Of a stretch of 64,000 nucleotides of DNA, positions 14,054 through 26,182 are shown piece by piece. The number at the start of each line of letters is the position of its first letter. The stretch's first letter is position 1. The translations under genes were made by a program, and so were the position numbers. Source of the stretch: Physcomitrium patens (lineage: Eukaryota; Streptophyta; Bryopsida; Funariales; Funariaceae). The notes beneath the pieces are model-generated. The model was not told where the DNA came from. It did no database searches and worked only from the letters and a program-made list of their open reading frames with translations. Location of the stretch: the NCBI RefSeq assembly GCF_000002425.4, contig NC_037266.1, positions 3,853,350-3,917,349 on the forward strand, given 5' to 3'.

Positions 14054-14939
14054 ATCATTTTTTTTCTGTTAAAATATTGGTTGGGTATGTATTGGAAATC
14101 TAGTTTTGAATTCAAGTGTCACACAAGCATGTATGATGATGTACATAGTGATGTTCAAGTATTGGGTGTAAATGTTCAAGAAATAATCTGTTGAATTTGT
14201 GCAGTTGGTCTATAGAGTTCCTGATGTTTTCTCATTGTACAGTGCAGGTGTTTTTAAAGCATGGAAACTTTGAAACTATGTCTGATATCTTCTGCATTTC
14301 AATGATAATACCATCATTATGAATAGACAACATTCAAACATACAAGAATTTTATGATGAAACAAATGTTTCTGTACCCTAGAATTTTTTTAAAAGGCAAC
14401 CCTAAGTAATTGATGTTGATATGTTCATGTGGAGATGGCATTTTTGATCTCTAGATAGAATTGGTTTCGTTTAAATTAATTGGATATTACAAAGGATTCA
14501 TAATTAACAGTGTAAAATTTTATTGCATATTTTAGAATACGTATTATAACAGGATTGTCAATTTATAAATTGGTCATCCTAATTTTCAATCTGAAGTATC
14601 AACTTTGATTTCAAGTTTTGGTGCATAATTGTTGCGAAAATAATGAGCTTCTGTTCCATTCTATCACTTATTGCATTTACCATTTGCAATTTCTTGCTCA
14701 GAGTTTTAAAACTTGACACCTTGTTTTTGGATGCAAGTAAACCAATTAAGACACAGAATTTAGTTGAATATTGCACTGAACCAAGTGGAGTTCACCTACT
14801 CATGATATCCAACTTCAACATACCTCTACACATTTAAGTCTTTTGAAGACAAACAACTAACAATATGTATTCCCTGATGCTGAAAAATAACTCTTTAATT
14901 TTTCAAAAAATAATTCTAAAAAATGAGCATGTCACAACA

Positions 14940-16081
14940 CGAATGATGCGTTGAAATCTCTATTTAAAACAGACAACGTTTGGCAAAACTGTCTCCCGTG
15001 TTTTGATTCTTTTACAATGTTCAAGGGCAGTTGTAAGTCCAACGCATCTTCCTTCTGTTGCATGTACCAAAGAAAGGGAACCTGCACCAAACAACAACAA
15101 ACTTTGCCTAGAGTTGAGCAGTCAATTGTGGATACAATTCACAGAGTTTCACGTCACCTAACCAGGCAGGCCTTTTTGCCATGGTCGTTCACGCCGTCCC
15201 GCAAAACCCCCTCCATTTTGTGTTGTGACCGTGGCTGTTCCTGGAGCTCTTCACAATCCAATCTAAGCATGTCGTCCAGATTTCTTGAACGACTTGATGT
15301 GAATGTTGGAGCCACGTGAGCAATAAAGTGTACCTTGACCTGGTAGAGTTTCCAAAAGCTTGACATCTCAAATCTGATGGAGAATATTTTCTTATTTTAA
15401 GTCCTTATGGGTTACTCATTGCCACAACGTGGACTAATGCACAGCCCAGGCGCTACAGAAGACATGACAATGTAAACAGTGATCATGGTTATCTTGCATA
15501 GTGATTTCTACTGACGGGCACAGCGAAAGAAATCTACAGCTATGGTTACGGTCTGAAGTGACGCTCCTAGTACCCTACTAACATAGTTTTCTCATTTCGC
15601 CTAAAAGTAATACGTTGATGTTTGGTTCTAGGACATGATCAAAGAAGTCTTGAATTCCACAAGTAGTTTCGAAGAATCCACATGAAGGGCATGGCAGGGC
15701 CAAATTGAATTGTGACGTGTTGAAAGATATAGATCAAAATTGCACCGATCATTAGGAACACTTGGGCAGAGGCATGTTGCAGCTTGAAAAATAAATAATC
15801 CAGGTTAACACTATGAAAATTACAAGACAGATAAAAAAGATGATGTGCTAACTCCGGGGTTTCCAAAATGGAATTCATAAAACATATCAAACCTCGAGTT
15901 ACGCATGTCCAGTACGAAATGTACATCTGAATTTTAAAACCTGAGTACAATGTCATAACAGCTGAAAAATAGAAGATGCCGTGCAGACTTCATGTAACCA
16001 CTGATATTCGATGGAGTTGTAGCTCCACAATGAACATCTCTACATGCCCGCTTGAGACGTAAGGTGAGAAATTTCAAATTT
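14940..16081 (-). other. Region downstream of TON1, possible 3' UTR
   Basis: This stretch is less AT-rich than the spacer to its left and directly follows the TON1 stop. Frames of 60-120 codons occur on both strands (for example 14951-15319 plus and 15639-15956 minus), but none has a recognisable domain. It may hold the 3' UTR or an unrecognised transcript. Confidence 0.3.
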
Positions 16082-19000
16082 TCACTCGAGAACATTTTCT
16101 TCTTCACTGTCGCTGTAGAAGTATGCTGACGCTTGCTTCTTATTTCCAGCACTGCACACATTGCATAAAACAGAGCTCTGAACTTCTTTACTGATCCAGC
16201 GAAAAGTCATTTAGTTGCGTGGTTGCGAACGGATGTTATAGAGGAGGTAAACAAACATCTAGTACTTCGCACACGTACCATACATAAGAACGCATATCCA
16301 AACAATCACATCATACGCAAAAGAAGAAAAAAAAAATTGGTGCTGCCCAAAGAAAAAGAACATAGCATAATCCATATTGTTGCCAAATAGGTAATCTCAG
16401 AAGCATGTTGAATAACACGGTATGATAAGTTTCAAGTACACGTTGAGAGATTGGCATGAGATTAATGAGGCTCGTAAACTGTCGTCATACCTGGCTGTGG
16501 GAGGTGCCCGGGATCCAGGGTTAAGACCGCTTCCAAACTCAGATGCGCTATCATCATCTGCTAGTTTGCATACAGAGCAAATCCACAATTTTTATTTCCA
16601 GTGCGTACTAAAAACTCAAAATATGTAAGCCACCATTTATTCAAACAATAATAATACGGCAATCTAATAAAGATAAATTGCAAATAGTCTGCTGACGACT
16701 CAAGCTGTGTAAGTGCGAGTTAGCATCCAGTTCCAACCTAATACTGCTGCTTAATTTGATTTCAGAACGTGTGATGTGATCTGATATGAACTACCGATCT
16801 ACTGTTGAATGAAGTGAAATTTCATATTTCTCAGAACTCAGAAACTCACCCAGCTGAAGATTACCGAGGGCTTTGCTGGGAGCCTCCAGAGACGAGGTCC
16901 TTCTGATTTGGCTGTCATAAAACAAGTGGTAAGTTGATATAAAAGAGAAACTTCAACTTCAAACCGAAAGAACACTCATGAAAAGCATCACTCGATAACC
17001 CTAAAGCCTTTCAAAACAGGTTGATCCACAAGTTGATCCACTTATGCATGCAGTGGATATGACGCAACTCAAGATGCAACGCCGAGTAATAGAATGTTGG
17101 ATTCTGTAAAAAGTTGTCTTGGACGGAAGTGGAGCATGCATGCGAGGATTATGTGTTGATGTTCTCCACATTCCAAGCAAGACAACGTATTATGGAATGA
17201 GAATGAACGATTGTCAAGATCATGGAAGCTACCGTATCGTAAAGGGGGGTATAAGTTACTGCTCTCAGAAGCAATTGTGAATGGTTTAACCTAGGTTGAA
17301 CTGTGATATTCCTGCAAGCTGAAGTAGCTACCTGACTGTAGTAAGAGTACTAAAAAGAAAAAAGCTCTGTTCCGCAACTTGCTTCCCCCACGCCCTCAGA
17401 GCGCTTGTGAAGTAAAATCAGCTGAAGTGGAAAAAGTGCACTGCCAAACAATAGCACCCCTACAGTTGACGACACACATTCCAATATATTTTGTAGAACC
17501 AGAAATTACCTCGTGCTGTGTTCGCTCCTTTGACTCTTTCCATCCCCTTTGTCTGTACGTGGGGATGGGTTCGTGTACGGATTGTCATAATCCTGGTCCC
17601 TCCAAGCATTATCTTTCTTTCGGTTCGAGAAACTTCCACCAGGAGATTCATCTTCCTCTTTCCAGCAGTGGTCTCTCCTTTTACCATCAGTGTCCCTGTC
17701 TCTTGATCCAGATTGCTGATCGTTTGCTGTACCATTGCTTCCTCTATTGTTGGAAGCTGAACGTGAGGCACCGCTAAATGCTGGTAGGCTGACAGGCAAG
17801 TGCAAGAGTAAGAAAAAATAACTATAAACTACTCCAAAACCTAACACGGAAGGTAGCTGATAAGCATTAAAACAAATTCATTATGCAACTGTAACTTACC
17901 CACTACTTCGTCTATGTTGTGGCAACTCAGCTAACTGTGATTGTGCTCGACTTGATTTCTGATATAGCTTTTGATTATCATCATAAGAACCTGGGCTTAT
18001 AGCGGCATCATTTGCAACCCCCTACATGACAACACGAGGCACAAAACATTTCTTAAATATAATGCTCAGTGAAACTTTATTTCATGCACATACATGCGCT
18101 TACCACACTTTCTACCAAAAGGAACCGACAAGACACTATTCCTCACAATGAGTGAGCCTACTGTCCAAGCGAATGAATACGGCGTCAGCACCCTGACCAG
18201 GTTTCCTTCAACTTACACATAGCAACTATTCACACTTCTAGCACATTTGCAGCTTAAAGTCTCCCAAAACTAGCATCAAGATTCAGACAGTTCTTTATGA
18301 CATTGTTGGGCTGCAAAGGCACTCTGAAATAGCTTACCAGAGTATGCATCAGGAATAGCACTATTGAAAGCACTTCATGAAGCTCACGCTAATGGAGGCC
18401 ATTATACTAGTTCATGCCAAAGAAACTTCTTTATGAGAGTACAGATCGACAGAAATTGAACAACTGAGCTGTGATCGGAGTAAGAGACCTTTGCAAAAAA
18501 GGATGTCAACCGCAGTAAGATGATAATTCCAATGTGATATTAAAAAGGTTCAGAGTAGAGGGACAAGGAAAGGCGGGTACTCACAACAAAGTCTGTCTCA
18601 GAGCGGCTTTGAAATGAGCAATCATGTGAACCTCCCATAGGCTTCTCTGACACTTTTCTGCTGCAACAAATTTAACTCACAAAATTTAGTTAACAAAATT
18701 CCCAATGCACCAGTACATGAGAAAATATAGCACAAAACAGCAAGGATTTGTTGACACGCAATCATCAAAATCTATAAGACACAACAGTCTTACTTGGTCG
18801 TTGGCCCACGCGTCTCAAGAGCTTCAGAAGAATCTAGGTTGGAAGTACTGCCGCCTGATTGCCTGGACCCTCCTGTAGCCCCATTTCGGGTACTTTTGGA
18901 TTCTACAATAGATCCAGAACCTGATGTCTCTTTTTTCTGCATATAAGAGGATTATGTATCACCGACAAGTAAATGTACATCCAGCAATAATAGAAACCTA

Positions 19001-20798
19001 CTATGTACACTTATTTTCTAATAATTTCTGGCACAACTAGAGCAATCACAGGTTTTGTTTGAACTTTACATGCATTTAGTGCATAGAAGGGGAAATAAAA
19101 TCGCCTGACATGTGAAATGAATGTTGTTAACATTAGAAAATGGTGAGTGATGTGCAAGATTATAAGATATGTACACCTACAAATATGAGAGAGGCGACTA
19201 CGCAGATCCACTCCATGACAAGTGACTGGACGTAAACCCAAGGTTATACAAATGGCCTCAATCTAAAACTTCTACGTACCTCGTTCAAGTATGCCTCAAC
19301 AATAGTCAACAGCAAAGGCCTGGAATCATGACTGACTGGATTGGGGTCACCCATTAGCCCCAAAATATCCTCCAATTCCGATCTATCGTAAGCCCTGGGC
19401 TGCATGTTCAACCAGATTCAAGTTGAGCAAATAAGAACTTTCCAAAAACGTTGTGCAAAGACATTTCAGGTATAGGCTACGCGGCAGCTATACCTGGTTG
19501 AGCTCTGGCATGTAAACTTTCAATGTATGCTCCAACTCACACCACTCCATATAGTCGCACACCAATGCCATCAATAGCTTACCTGTTCGTCATGAACAGG
19601 CCAATAAGAAAAAGAACGCCTCAAGAATCCGACTGAGACACGACTTTGACACCACAAACTTCACAATGTGACCTATATTGAGAAGTATTTTATGAAGCAT
19701 CGAAAATTAGCACCATGCGTTTCCAGTGACGAGGACTATAAACGAGCTACAATAACAAGACAAAGAGTAACTGGCATAGATGCCATGAAACTACGAATCG
19801 ACAAGAAACTTGTAAAAAGCACAAGAATGAGGATTCCGTGAAAAATCAGAAAACATGCCTGAAGGAGAATTATGCAATTGTTTTGCCCGCTCATTGCATG
19901 TTCCAAGCAAAGAAAATGATGTGGAGCCATTGCTTTCTGCCTCATGATCTTGTTCTTCCATGGCTTGAAAGACGTTTGCTCTCAGCTCCGCCTGTAAAGA
20001 TTGACACAAGCGTCAGGATATCCTATGGTATTGCAACTAAAAAAATTATAGGTTTGATTCCTTGAAAGTGATGCAAGAAATTGTGAAATTTTCATATGTG
20101 CTTCTTATAGAGGATGAAACGCCATGAGTGCTAAGCTCAGGTTGTGGGAATCGGGCGTTGAGATTTAAAAGATTAGTGCAACCGCTCCTAAAAAATACTT
20201 CTAAAAGATACTTTTCCACTGTGACAGTACTGGCCCCGATATCAAGCACTTCAAATCGCATGTGACACCCCGGGGATGAGGCGCATGTCCACTTCTTGGC
20301 GGCATATACAACTATCGTTCCATGTAAGCCCTCTAGTAAATGGGAACACTAGGAGAATACGATCTTGATAAATACGTGATATGAAGGGTAAAGAAGGGCC
20401 CATATTTGGTGTTCACGACGCATACGCACATCAGCGAAGAAGGGTAATTTCCAATGGGACGAGAGCTTAACAGATTAGATGCCCAGATTATAAATGAAAA
20501 CTTTTTGACAATCTAAACCTTCTAAGACATCGGTGACTTTGAAAACTTTGACAAACCCACATTTCCTGTGAAAAATAGCTTTAACTATTAAAACGAAAGA
20601 AGCATCTTCTTCAATAGACTGTCAATACGAGGAGTACGTATAAAAAAATGAAATGCAGGTAGCAAAACTTGCTCCAGAAACCGACATCGAAAGAGATGAG
20701 TAGAAACGTACCCGAATCCTGGCAAGTACGCCCTTCTTCTCCAAAGTTTTGGTAACAAGGGTTTTCAGATCGACCATCTCACGCATGTAGTCGTCCAT
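16082..20798 (-). CDS. TON1: TONNEAU1 (TON1), LisH/FOP-related microtubule organiser
   Basis: Eleven coding exons on the minus strand: 20798-20712, 19991-19859, 19582-19494, 19399-19280, 18936-18794, 18660-18585, 18021-17900, 17773-17510, 16911-16850, 16560-16491 and 16151-16082. They join in phase to 411 aa. The start MDDYMREMVDLKTLVTKTLE is the TON1 N-terminus. The LisH motif spans about residues 75-101, and the conserved SRPLLL segment is at 129-134. A Ser/Arg/Asp-rich tail follows, ending in an acidic SDSEEENVLE. TON1 acts with TRM proteins and a PP2A complex in cortical microtubule arrays and the preprophase band (family knowledge). Arabidopsis TON1 proteins are about 260 aa; the extra length here is all in the tail. 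Intron 2 is GC-AG. A CAG acceptor immediately before CC-ATG suggests a 5' UTR intron. Confidence 0.93.
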
Positions 20799-21900
20799 GG
20801 CTGCACCTAGCATGTAAAACGACTTCTTACAACCTTCACGTGCTGGTGACAAGGTACAAGCAATGCGCTTTAACTAGGTTTCCTTCTAAATACTAGTCCA
20901 CACTTTCTAACACCAGAGGCAGACAGATACTCGGGAGCTCAACTCAAAAGGCAAAGCCAACACAAAATGCACAAGGAGAGTCCACAGGCATTAACAGACG
21001 GATGGACATAGGACTCAAAATACCTCTCGAAGTACACAAACATAGGGATATACCTGCGATCTTTAAAATAGCAAATGCTACGCGAGGTTCGGGAGCTAGT
21101 ACCAAACCCTAAGGAACAACTTCACGTCCAAACCACTTCAATGCAGCGTTGTTCCAAGTATCGTACACTCGGCTCTGCCATCTGAAAGACGCATCGTCAA
21201 CAACCCCTCACGTCCCCGACTCAGGAAACCAAAACCTCACAACACACTCAAATCCAAAAACCCAACAGCACATGTACGTCTCCACCCTCCTATTCAACCC
21301 AGCGTTATTCTCCAACGATGTTTCACTTAAAACGATAAACTGTCGAAAAGGTCTCGCACCAGTCCTCCGATACAGGAGACAGTTTCATTCAGCACCTCAG
21401 CCAGTCCATAGCACGCAATGCCACACCCTCCCGCACCGAGCATCCACACACTCCACCCGTCCGGATCACCTCAAAGCCTGTCAGATTTCCCGTCTGTCAC
21501 ACGCTCCACGGCACTGAAGTTACCACACGAATCAGCAGACACTCGCTACAGGCAGGCAGGCAGGGGATGCAGATAGGCACGCGCGACGGAAACCGAGGTT
21601 TCACGGCGAATACGCCACGCCAAGGGATGAGAATAGACTCGATCAGCTGCTACAGACCTGACACAAACAGTGGCGCCATTCTCGATCCCGAAACGGAGCG
21701 ACACTAACTCCGATTGAGGCTGCGAAGGATGAGGAGAAGCAGAGAAATCAAGCAGCATTGGGGTTTGGCAGAGGGCTCAATCAGAGGCCCAGCGTCATTC
21801 CAACGAAGGGGACCTAAGAGAGAGAAAGAGAAAGTGAGAGCCACGTCGTTTTCACGCGCCACTCTCGACTCCGCTCAGCCGTCCGATGAGGTCGGTTAGT
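20799..21900 (-). promoter_or_regulatory. TON1 leader and promoter region
   Basis: A putative 3' splice site ending at 20801 lies just upstream of the TON1 ATG, implying an upstream noncoding exon. GC content rises toward about 21540-21960, a likely transcription start zone. An AAACCCTA telo-box-like motif lies at 21104-21111. No further coding exon was found. Confidence 0.45.
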
Positions 21901-21990
21901 TACCTCGGGTAGATGGCGGGCTATGTTTTGACGGGGTGAGCGCGGGCTCCGGTCCCCATCCAGGGGTCATTGTCTCCCCCAGCTTTTGCG

Positions 21991-22030
21991 TTTTCGCAGT
22001 TAGCTTTTTGGACCCAGTTAACTGCGAAAA
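21991..22030. repeat. 12-bp inverted repeat upstream of TON1
   Basis: Arms 21991-22002 and 22019-22030 are perfect reverse complements (TTTTCGCAGTTA and its complement) around a 16-base spacer. It could be a cruciform, the remnant of a small inverted-repeat element, or chance. Confidence 0.6.
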
Positions 22031-22049
22031 TACTTCGCATTTGAAATAA

Positions 22050-23149
22050 ATAATGAATATCAATGATGATAACATTACAAGTATTAATCAGAAATTCAAA
22101 AATAATGACTTGTCTATTTTGTGTAGGATTCTAAAATCTAAATACCAAAAACTAAAAAAAAAAGTTTAAGAACAGAAATCCATTTTCCATGCGTTTTTTT
22201 TGAACTTCAGCAATGTTTTGTGTGTCACTATTCTTCTTCAGTCTATTAAAATTATACTATGGTCTTTCACAGCAAAGTGTGAGAGTAGATTTGCCCATTA
22301 ATCTACGTAGCATTAGCCAAGAAGCAAAATCCTTTATTTACAAGACGAAGCATTTACGCTTTTAGGAATGGACATCAAGTTCTGGGCAAAAGTTGCAGAA
22401 GATTTATGAGTTCATTCAGGGCACCTTCACATCGCCTCCTGTATCTCATGCAGTCAGCAAATCATAAAATATACAGGTCGGTTTCAATTTTTTCTCTCTT
22501 GTGTTCGTGTCGGGATGGGCTCCTGTGTATCACACAACTCTTTGAAAGTAAATATATGTTGGAGACTCTGCATAAAGTGATATTCTGCGACCTACTCGAT
22601 CTAGCTGTTGGGATTCCTGCAATCTCCCTCTTGAGGAGAAGTTGGCTCGGCGAGTCGATCCTATCCAGCCTGGATTCTGAGCTTTGCACTATAATAACAG
22701 TCTACTATGAACTTCTGCATGCTACGCAAATATAACTGCAATATGTTCAAGTACCAGGCAAAGTTGGATTTAGTACCGACTATCATGAAATACACAAATG
22801 ACTTAACGGAGATAAAAATAAATTTGGTACTGATTATGAACAGGTGGGAAGGAAGGATTTTATCGGCTCCAGATTCCTGCCAGTCTGAAATGGTGATTAA
22901 AGCGCTAACAACCAACACAAGCCAACCCACTAGCATCTGTACTCTATGACGATGGAATGGGTAGGACGTTGGAAGACTGGTTGATGCCAAACACATGAAA
23001 TCGTTGTAGTGAACAACGTTAGGGATATTCAAAACAATGGACACATTGACGAACGCTGGAAGAACCATCGACATTATTCATAAATTGTGGCCAACATTCT
23101 TTTAGGTTCAAGATAACCTAACAAAGTTAAACCCCTAGAAAAGCCCCCA

Positions 23150-23187
<38 letters not shown>

Positions 23188-23512
23188 CATGAATTCTTGT
23201 TTAGTAAAAATTTCCGAGTTTCATAAAAATCCTCAGAAATTGCTAAAACTTCACTTCAAAACATCCCCTCCTGGTGGTCAACGAAACCTACGACCTGATT
23301 TAGATATTGAGGGGAAGCGGTGAAATGGTTGCCTGGTTATAAGGCAACAAATTGTATCCAGGGATCCCACCACTTCACATTGCTCCGTGATTCAGCTGTT
23401 CTTTGAGTTGCAAGGAGAAGGGTTGCAATCTAGCCAAATGATTCACCAAGAGGCTACAGTGTACATTTGAGACGTAATAGAGGTCATGGCAGCTGAGTAA
23501 ACGTCTTCAAGG
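22050..23512. other. Spacer between TON1 and the CHY-RING gene
   Basis: It holds overlapping frames at 22406-22735 (plus) and 22661-23074 (minus) with no recognised domain, and an A tract at about 23151-23182. Part of it is probably the 3' UTR of the CHY-RING gene. I see no supported gene. Confidence 0.4.
23151..23182. repeat. Poly(A) tract of about 31 bases
   Basis: A pure A run on the plus strand. It could be a retroposed tail or simple slippage. I did not identify a duplicated target site. Confidence 0.85.
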
Positions 23513-24069
23513 TTAAGACGGGGTACGTGAGGCAGGAGACTCAGTAAGACGAGTGTTGTAAGATGGACAAGTGCCACACTTCTGTCCGACAACATGATAT
23601 CGCACTTCATTTTTAGCTCCACAGTCATTACATAAGATCCATACCTGTAGAGAAAAAAGCAAGTGTTTAGCCAACCAGGGTGCACTCAAGTAGTTCAATG
23701 ACCAGAGCCCTGATATGCCACGCATGTAAGGAGATAACCGCTTGGTTAGACTCTGTTCCGCATGGACACGAGACATCCGCAAGCCATGCTAAATAGATTC
23801 GCAAGCAAGTTAAAATGAACCGACTTACCATTCTACTTTGATTTTCAGGCATCTGAATCGATGCAATTTCTAGGTCAATCTCCTTCCACACGCTAGACAT
23901 ATCACATACTGACTTGTTGCAAAGAGGACAATTGTACCTGAAAAAGAACAAACTTGAGTTGGATATTTGAAAACCATTTAGAACATATTGAACACAGCAA
24001 AAGTGAAAAAGTGCAACGTAGAATTTATCTCGCTCGCTCTCGCTCTCGCTCTCACACCCACACACTGAC

Positions 24070-24103
<34 letters not shown>

Positions 24104-24115
24104 GTCAGTGTGTGT

Positions 24116-24159
<44 letters not shown>

Positions 24160-26182
24160 AAAGGCAATGGCTCAACCTGTGAAACTATGTTTTATAATGG
24201 TAAGTCACAAAGAACTTACTGATAATGTTTGTACATCTCTTGTAGGCATTCCAAGTGTAAAGTGTGGCCGCATGGTAAGACTGTAATGTCCATCAATGAG
24301 TCGAACAAGTACTGCGAATCACCAAGTAGACACGATGAGACGCCATATACGCCAAGTAACTCCACATATATGTCGGCTAAATAGAAGGAAAGCGCAAATA
24401 AAAAACTGGCAATTGCCAGCCGTCATAAAGAGCAAAAACAACACAGATGTGAGAAAAACACATACCTCCATACAGATTGCGCAGTCTTGATGCATAGATT
24501 TCTCAACACACGTGTGTCTCTCACGTAATTCGACTGAGTAGCAGCATCCACAACGATCGCAATGGAAAAAATTATCGCGTCCACCAATTCTGCAAATCCC
24601 ACATTTGTCGCAATGAAATTGCCGTTTCGAAGTCTGAAAAAACAAAAAAAAAAACAAAAACAATTCAATGATTAGGAATACTGAACCAAGAAAGATCACT
24701 TTATACATAGAAAGCCAGAACAGTTAACTTACACATTAGAACGTGTTTTAAGAACTGTATTAAAGTTACAATGAACTCACATCATCGTCAAAGAACTTGC
24801 ACTTGGAGCAAAAATACTCGCCCATACAGACGCCACAATTTTCACAAACTTGTTGCACATCTTGCTCGTGATCGCACAAGGAACAGATAACCTGCACAAT
24901 TAACAGTCCACGAGCAGCGGACGTTAGCATGTATTCGCAATAGAAAACGTGTGCCAGTTGTGAACTTCAACAACAGAAAAAGCCTGTGAAATTTTCAATC
25001 AAGTGTTCGACAACCTTATGCAGTAATAATAGCTCGATGAGATAAGGTCAACTTGTACCTTTTCCACGAGGCGCCGATCAATCTCGTGGCGTTGTGTATC
25101 ATCCTTCTCATTGACACTCTGAAAATACACTGAAAATACAATTCAGAATGACCAACTACAATACTTCCATCTATGAAAATATGTGGAGAAAGAGAGCGAG
25201 AGAAGAAAAAGAAGAAGGGATTAGCGACGCAGCATTACTAGTAATTGTACAAAACAGCGAATTTAAGACAATGCATACCTTTGCGTCATTGTGACAATGC
25301 CGACAATCGAAGACTTCATTGCAGCAGGGAGCACGAATTTTACATCCCCTCTTGTAGTGTGCACAACTGCAAACGCCCCAAGATTAATAGGTTTCGCTTT
25401 CAGAATCGTCCCAACTAAAAAACAAAGAAAACACTTTACCGAGTAAACACAGGGCACTCGAAAAAAGAACACGAAAATGTGGGCAGGGTGTTTCTCACCC
25501 ATGGTGCTCCGCTCCTGTAAAGCGTTTCCAACCTTGCACAAGGTCTTCGGTGGGGCCCTCGACATCATCCTCAGAATCAGAGTCTGAGCAGCCAGTGTGT
25601 GCCTTTAACAGAGATACAATTCAAATAAGCATTGACAGCATTCCAGGGAAAAAGGCCATTGAACAACAAGTGGATCAACGAAACGAATGACGAATGACTA
25701 ATTGCCAATGACCGCCATTTCCAGATTGCCAAAAGGACGTTGGGGAAGCAATCAAAGAAGTATAAATCATAAGATTAGATAGAGCCGCATTAGTTACTAC
25801 ATCGAAAGTTGACAGTCTACCAGACAGCATTCAACAGCTAAATTCCGCACCCTAAATTCACGAGAATTCGGCCGATGAGTGGATTCAAAGGTCGCCGTTC
25901 TCAAAAAACCAGGCGCGATTGGATATTCGTGGTGCAAGCATATCACAACATGACTAACAAGTAGCTCACTGACACTATCAGCGCCAGTTCAGACAATCAA
26001 GCGATGCGCAGCAAGCACGAAGCCAATTTGAGCCACGCACTAGACAAAGACAAAGACAAGGTACGTACCGCGACCACGGGCTGGCGAGAATGCGCCCCAA
26101 CGTTGCTGTAACCATGTCGGAACTGCTCGCCATTCACCAACGGTCCCAAAAGAGACTCCATTCTGACAGCGACAACAGCCAT
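23513..26182 (-). CDS. RCHY1: CHY zinc finger and RING-H2 E3 ubiquitin ligase (RCHY1/MIEL1-like)
   Basis: Nine minus-strand exons join in phase to 325 aa: 26182-26069, 25602-25499, 25366-25279, 25118-25059, 24891-24781, 24633-24466, 24311-24220, 23937-23829 and 23644-23513. All introns are GT-AG. The order is an acidic N-terminal region, a CHY zinc finger from C74 ([20 protein letters not shown]), a CTCHY finger (about 148-209), and a RING-H2 with C210, C213, C229, H231, H234, C237, C249 and C252. A zinc ribbon follows with C287, C290, C305 and C308. This is the full set for the RCHY1/Pirh2 family, called MIEL1 or CHYR in plants. These act as E3 ligases that turn over regulatory proteins; the target here is unknown. 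No hemerythrin domain is present, so it is not BRUTUS. A second in-frame ATG at codon 8 could be the true start. Confidence 0.94.
24059..24114. repeat. 56-bp perfect palindrome inside a CHY-RING intron
   Basis: CACACTGACATT plus a TA core on the left is mirrored exactly on the right, giving 28-bp arms with no spacer. It is flanked by CT-rich repeats at about 24029-24053 and a (GA)n run at about 24116-24158. It lies wholly within the 282-nt intron 23938-24219. Confidence 0.9.

Noticed and set aside
17460-17771. 103-codon minus-strand frame over TON1 exon 8
   Set aside because: A different frame from the one that joins in phase to the neighbouring exons; it is a shadow.
20041-20060. Possible tRNA B box near GGTTTGATTCC
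   Set aside because: No matching A box, acceptor stem or anticodon arm at the required spacing.
20799-20852. N-terminal extension of TON1 in frame upstream of MDDY
   Set aside because: TON1 proteins begin at MDDY, and a splice acceptor directly precedes that ATG; the upstream frame is more likely intron.
22661-23074. 137-codon minus-strand frame with hydrophobic segments
   Set aside because: No recognised family, no splice partner, and it overlaps another frame on the opposite strand.
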